Origin: Tessaracoccus antarcticus
GTDB taxonomy: Bacteria > Actinomycetota > Actinomycetes > Propionibacteriales > Propionibacteriaceae
Assembly (NCBI RefSeq): GCF_003688855.1
Contig: NZ_REFW01000003.1
Span: 62,001 to 126,000, forward strand
Length of the DNA stretch: 64,000 nt
Direction of reading: 5' to 3'
Within the stretch, counting starts at the first letter, position 1. Every line of letters starts with the position of its first letter. The notes beneath the pieces are model-generated. The model did not search any database and had not been told where the DNA came from. It worked only from the letters and a program-made list of their open reading frames with translations. Below are positions 60,680 through 64,000 of the stretch, in pieces. The position numbers and the translations under genes were made by a program.

Positions 60680-61666
60680 TCAACGCTCCAGTTGTTCGTC
60701 GATGAGCTCGCCCGCCCGCCGCAACTGCTCCAGCTGTGCCATGGCGTCCGGCAGCGACCATCCGGCCAGGCCGCAGGCGGTCCCCAGGACGACACGGTCG
60801 CGGAGCACCTCGGGGTCCAGGCCCAGGGGCCGCAGGAAACCCAACGCGCGCGTCACGAGGTCATCGGCGGACTGCACCTCGTGGCGCGCCGTGTCGACGA
60901 CGCCCAGCACCATCGACAGGTCGTCGGCGAGCCACTGGCCCACCACGTCGCGCAGGCGCCCGGTCTCGAACAGTGTGAGGTCCAGCGACGCGGACGCGAA
61001 GCCGGCGCTGCGTGCCAGCGGCAACCATGCGCCGTCTGCGCAGCAGTGCAGGATGGCGTCGCGGTCGATGGCGATGAGCGGCGACAACGCTCCGCTCAGC
61101 TCTGGCGCGTGGACGCGGCGGTGCCGTGAGAAGCCGCTGGCGGTGGGCACCTGAGCCTCGGCCACGGAGACCACCAGGGGTTCATCCACCTGCAGGCGCA
61201 GTGTGGTCTCAGGGAGACGCCGGGACAGATCGGCGAACAGGGAGCCGACGCCGTGGGCCAGCGCCTGCGCCATTTCACGGCGTGCGCCGTGGTCCGCAAG
61301 GAGCCGGTCCCCGGTGGGCCGCTCCACGGAGGCCGCCAGGGTCCACGGGCCGGCGACAGCCACCTTGAGGACACCTCCGAAGCCCTGCAGCAACTCCTCG
61401 GCGTCGTCGAGATCGAAGCGCCACTGTGACCGGGCGCGACGATGGTCGGCCCCGGATCCGGAGCTGGTGGTGAGCCGCCAACCGGCGGGTTGCAGGTCGA
61501 AGCCGAGGCCGTCGATGAGGCCGAGGGTACGGCCCACCATCTGCGAGCCCACGCCACGCCCGGGGAGTTCCGGGAGGGGGAGGATGTCAGGCAGAACCTC
61601 CGTCACGGCGCCGAGTGCGCCCCGGAAGTCGTCGCCGGGCAGGGAACCGGCGGCGGTGACCCTCAT
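60680..61666 (-). CDS. MetE-like (cobalamin-independent methionine synthase family) protein
   Basis: A 328-residue protein resembling the C-terminal catalytic half of MetE. The zinc-ligand pattern is partly visible: HxC in ILHCCADG and a C-terminal Cys in GTACGLAG; QVDEPLVV fits the family's substrate loop. It lacks the MetE N-terminal domain, so full methionine synthase activity is uncertain. A homologue near mnmA is also known in mycobacteria. It overlaps mnmA by one base. Confidence 0.75.
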   Translation of the reverse strand: MRVTAAGSLPGDDFRGALGAVTEVLPDILPLPELPGRGVGSQMVGRTLGLIDGLGFDLQPAGWRLTTSSGSGADHRRARSQWRFDLDDAEELLQGFGGVLKVAVAGPWTLAASVERPTGDRLLADHGARREMAQALAHGVGSLFADLSRRLPETTLRLQVDEPLVVSVAEAQVPTASGFSRHRRVHAPELSGALSPLIAIDRDAILHCCADGAWLPLARSAGFASASLDLTLFETGRLRDVVGQWLADDLSMVLGVVDTARHEVQSADDLVTRALGFLRPLGLDPEVLRDRVVLGTACGLAGWSLPDAMAQLEQLRRAGELIDEQLER

Positions 61667-62736
61667 CAGCGGGCTTCGTTGATGGTGGCGGACCCGACCA
61701 CGCGGTCACCGTCGAAGACCACGACGCTCTGGCCGGGGGCGACACCCGAGGCCTCCTCGTCCAGCTCCACCACGAGTTCCCCGTCGCGGAGCGAGATCGT
61801 GGCGTCCATGGGTGTGCCGTGCGCGCGGTACTGCGCCAGCCCACGCCAAGGGCCCTCCACCGGGCCCTGGGTCCAGCTGGGGCGGATGCCGCGGAAAGTC
61901 CTGACGCGCAGGTCCTCCCGTGCCCCCACCACCACGGTGTTGTTGACGGGTTCGATCCGCAGCACGTAGCGGGCCCGGCCATCGGGGGCCGGGATCTTCA
62001 GGTCCAGGCCCTTGCGCTGACCGACGGTGAAGTTGTGGCTGCCATGGTGGATCCCGAGCGTCACGCCGTCGGCGTCGACGATGTCCCCGGGTTCCTCGCC
62101 GAGGTAGCGCGACAGGAAACCCTGCGTGTCGCCGTCGGGGATGAAACAGATGTCGTGGCTGTCGGGCTTCTTCGCCACCGCCAGCCCCAGGCGCTCGGCC
62201 TCGGCACGCACCTCGGTCTTCGGGGTTTCGGCCAGGGGGAACAACGAGTGCCTCAGCTGCTCCTGCGTGAGGACGCCCAGGACGTATGACTGGTCCTTCT
62301 CGGGGTCGACGGCGCGGTGCAGCTCGACGCCACCCTCACCCTGCACGAGGCGCGCGTAGTGCCCGGTGGCCACGGCGTCGAACCCGAGTGCCAGCCCCCT
62401 GTTCAGCACCGCCGCGAACTTGATCTTCTCGTTGCACTTCAGGCACGGGTTGGGCGTGCGTCCGGCCTGGTACTCGGCCACGAAGTCGTCCACCACTTCT
62501 TCCTGGAACTCCTGTGCGAAGTCCCAGACGTAGAAGGGGATGTCCAGGACGTCGGCGGCCCGGCGTGCGTCGTGGGAATCCTCCAGCGAGCAGCAGCCGC
62601 GGGCCCCGGTGCGATAGCTCTGCGGGTTCTTCGACAGCGCCAGGTGCACACCTGTGACCTCGTGCCCTGCCGCCACCAGACGGGCCGCGGCCACCGCCGA
62701 ATCAACCCCGCCACTCATGGCTGCCAGTACTCGCAC
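61666..62736 (-). CDS. mnmA: tRNA-specific 2-thiouridylase MnmA
   Basis: Adds sulphur to U34 of Glu, Gln and Lys tRNAs, 356 residues. It has the PP-loop [26 protein letters not shown] with the catalytic Cys, [23 protein letters not shown] with the second catalytic Cys, and GQRKGL. The GTG at 62736 is preferred, giving the usual [12 protein letters not shown] start and a GGAGG eight bases upstream. It is 77 bases downstream of a cysteine desulfurase, the usual sulphur donor. Confidence 0.95.
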   Translation of the reverse strand: MRVLAAMSGGVDSAVAAARLVAAGHEVTGVHLALSKNPQSYRTGARGCCSLEDSHDARRAADVLDIPFYVWDFAQEFQEEVVDDFVAEYQAGRTPNPCLKCNEKIKFAAVLNRGLALGFDAVATGHYARLVQGEGGVELHRAVDPEKDQSYVLGVLTQEQLRHSLFPLAETPKTEVRAEAERLGLAVAKKPDSHDICFIPDGDTQGFLSRYLGEEPGDIVDADGVTLGIHHGSHNFTVGQRKGLDLKIPAPDGRARYVLRIEPVNNTVVVGAREDLRVRTFRGIRPSWTQGPVEGPWRGLAQYRAHGTPMDATISLRDGELVVELDEEASGVAPGQSVVVFDGDRVVGSATINEAR

Positions 62737-62813
62737 GTCCACCCTCCATCATGAAAAGACTCCGCGTCGATGGTACGCGATGCACCCACGGTGACCGATT
62801 CGCCTGCGGTTCC

Positions 62814-63938
62814 TCAGAAAGCGGCACGTGCTTGCCTGAGCGCGGTTGGCAGGACCTCCTCCAGCCTCGCGATGTCGGCGTCGGTGGTGCTGTGGCCCGT
62901 GGAGAAACGCAGGGTGGCGGCAGCCTCATCGGACGTGCGCCCCATGGCCAGCAGTACCTCGCTGGGCTGGTGGACCCCGGCCCTGCACGCGGAACCCACT
63001 GAGGCGTAGACGCCCGCCTGGTCGAGCAGGAACAGCAGGTCGTTGGCGCGCGTACCGGCGAACGTGACATTGGTGATGTGGGGCGCATGCTCGGCCAGCG
63101 CCGTGCTGACGTCCCCGCCCAGTTCACGGGAGACGGCCATGATGCGCGCCTGCATGCCGCCGAGCCGTACCGTCTCCGCCTCCAGGGATTCCGTCGCGGT
63201 TGCGGCGGCGGCGGCGAATGCCGCGGCCAACGCCACAGCCCCGGTGCCTGACCTGATGTCGCGCTCCTGGCCACCCCCCAGGCCCACCATGGCGGGGGTC
63301 ACGGAGCGTCGCACCAGGAGTGCACCGATGCCCACGGGGCCCCCCACCTTGTGGGCCGACAGTGACATCATGTCGACGCCGCTGGCGCGGAAGTCCACGG
63401 GCACGTGCCCCAGTGCCTGGACGGCGTCGGTGTGCACCCAGGCGTCGTGGCCGAGCGCGGCGGCGCACAGGTCCGCGAGGGGCTGACAGATGCCTGTCTC
63501 GTTGTTGACGGCCATGACGGACACCACGCCGACGTCGCCGTCGATGGATTCGAGCGCCCTGTCAACGTCGATGACGCCGTCGCGGGTCACCGGCAGCGCC
63601 TCTGCGCCCCGCTGGAGCATCCCCAGCACGGCCGGGTGTTCCACGGCCGAGACCAGACATCGCGTCCGCCCCTGCTGTCGGCGGGCCCTCATGCCCCCGA
63701 TGAGGGCGATGCTGTCGGCCTCCGAGCCACCGGAGGTGAACACCACGTCGCCGGGTGCTGCGCCCACTGCGGCGGCCAGTCGCTCCCTGGCCTCTTCCAG
63801 TGCCCGCCGGGCACGCTGCCCCGCCACGTGGAGTGCGGACGGATTTCCCTCCAGGGGCAGGTGCGTGACGAGGGCGTCGAAGGCTTCCGGCCGCAGCGGG
63901 GAGGAGGCGGCGTGGTCCAGGTATGCGGGTGCGGGCAT
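62814..63938 (-). CDS. Cysteine desulfurase (IscS/NifS-like)
   Basis: PLP enzyme that removes sulphur from cysteine and passes it on, 374 residues. It has YLDHAASSPLRPEAFDAL, VVFTSGGSEADSIAL, NNETGICQPL, HTDAVQALGHVPVDF, SLSAHKVGGPVGIGAL with the PLP Lys, and VGSACRAGVHQPSEVL with the active Cys. The loop type is IscS-like. It probably serves MnmA next door. TAGCGT ends eight bases before the ATG at 63938. Confidence 0.93.
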   Translation of the reverse strand: MPAPAYLDHAASSPLRPEAFDALVTHLPLEGNPSALHVAGQRARRALEEARERLAAAVGAAPGDVVFTSGGSEADSIALIGGMRARRQQGRTRCLVSAVEHPAVLGMLQRGAEALPVTRDGVIDVDRALESIDGDVGVVSVMAVNNETGICQPLADLCAAALGHDAWVHTDAVQALGHVPVDFRASGVDMMSLSAHKVGGPVGIGALLVRRSVTPAMVGLGGGQERDIRSGTGAVALAAAFAAAAATATESLEAETVRLGGMQARIMAVSRELGGDVSTALAEHAPHITNVTFAGTRANDLLFLLDQAGVYASVGSACRAGVHQPSEVLLAMGRTSDEAAATLRFSTGHSTTDADIARLEEVLPTALRQARAAF

Positions 63939-63946
63939 GATGCCCC

Positions 63947-63952
63947 ACGCTA
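63947..63952 (-). promoter_or_regulatory. Weak -10 candidate before the cysteine desulfurase gene
   Basis: TAGCGT on the minus strand, eight bases before the ATG at 63938, with no Shine-Dalgarno. Weaker than the other hexamers. The last 60 bases of the window hold nothing else I can name. Confidence 0.25.
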
Positions 63953-64000
63953 GCGCGACACGCCCCGCATGCCGCTGGTATGCCAGGGAACTGGCACACT

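Noticed and set aside
1-64000. tRNA, rRNA or known riboswitch
   Set aside because: No cloverleaf, rRNA core or riboswitch layout was recognised by eye; gaps over 200 bases are few. A covariance-model search was not possible here.

Overview
The window is high-GC, densely coded bacterial DNA with many 1-, 4- and 8-base start/stop overlaps, and it is actinobacterial. Markers are a PriA-type HisA with no trpF in view, a Trp-biosynthesis-associated membrane protein, an HGxxPAAW protein, TIGR03085/TIGR03086 DinB-like proteins, a 13E12/DUF222-HNH protein, and the yebC-ruvCAB-yajC-secDF-apt-rel order. The gene content resembles Propionibacteriaceae; that placement is inference. No rRNA, tRNA, CRISPR array, prophage or insertion sequence was seen.

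Layout. 1-9.3 kb (minus): rel (cut by the window edge), a two-helix K+ channel with a TrkA/RCK domain, apt, secF, secD, yajC, ruvB, ruvA, ruvC and a YebC regulator. 9.3-15.8 kb: a tandem GNAT protein, then an unusual coupled set (degenerate PlsC-like protein, LarA/DUF2088-like protein, acyl-CoA-reductase/HAD fusion) transcribed behind hisA. 15.8-21.5 kb: a DUF222-HNH gene, a REP-like palindromic repeat cluster and a small orphan gene separate hisA from hisHBCD. 21.5-36 kb: a spermidine-synthase-like protein, rocD, a membrane protein, dnaE, an AspT-like transporter and gltBD. 36-45.5 kb: small genes, an oxidoreductase, then a mixed operon hisI-trpE-(membrane proteins)-trpC-DUF808-trpB-trpA-SCO. 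45.5-52.2 kb: a TIGR03085 protein, a TetR/CPBP-protease pair with two matching palindromes, an oxidoreductase and gatCAB. 52.2-60.4 kb: a GntR regulator divergent from a putative sialic-acid uptake and breakdown operon (Sat-type ABC transporter with a permease-ATPase fusion, NanA, NanE). 60.4-64 kb: a small membrane protein, a MetE-like protein, mnmA and a cysteine desulfurase.

How genes work together. HisDCBH, HisA and HisI plus TrpE, C, B and A cover much of histidine and tryptophan synthesis; PriA probably does the TrpF step. GltBD supplies glutamate. The cysteine desulfurase and MnmA form a tRNA 2-thiolation pair. GatCAB makes Gln-tRNA(Gln)/Asn-tRNA(Asn) by transamidation. SecDF-YajC serve the translocon and RuvABC resolve Holliday junctions.

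Most worth a second look: the hisA-coupled reductase/DUF2088/PlsC-like set in which two proteins lack family hallmark residues; the sat-nan operon and its control region; the TetR-CPBP pair; the REP cluster inside the his locus; and a recurring -10-like hexamer 6-8 bases upstream of start codons lacking a Shine-Dalgarno, which suggests leaderless mRNAs.
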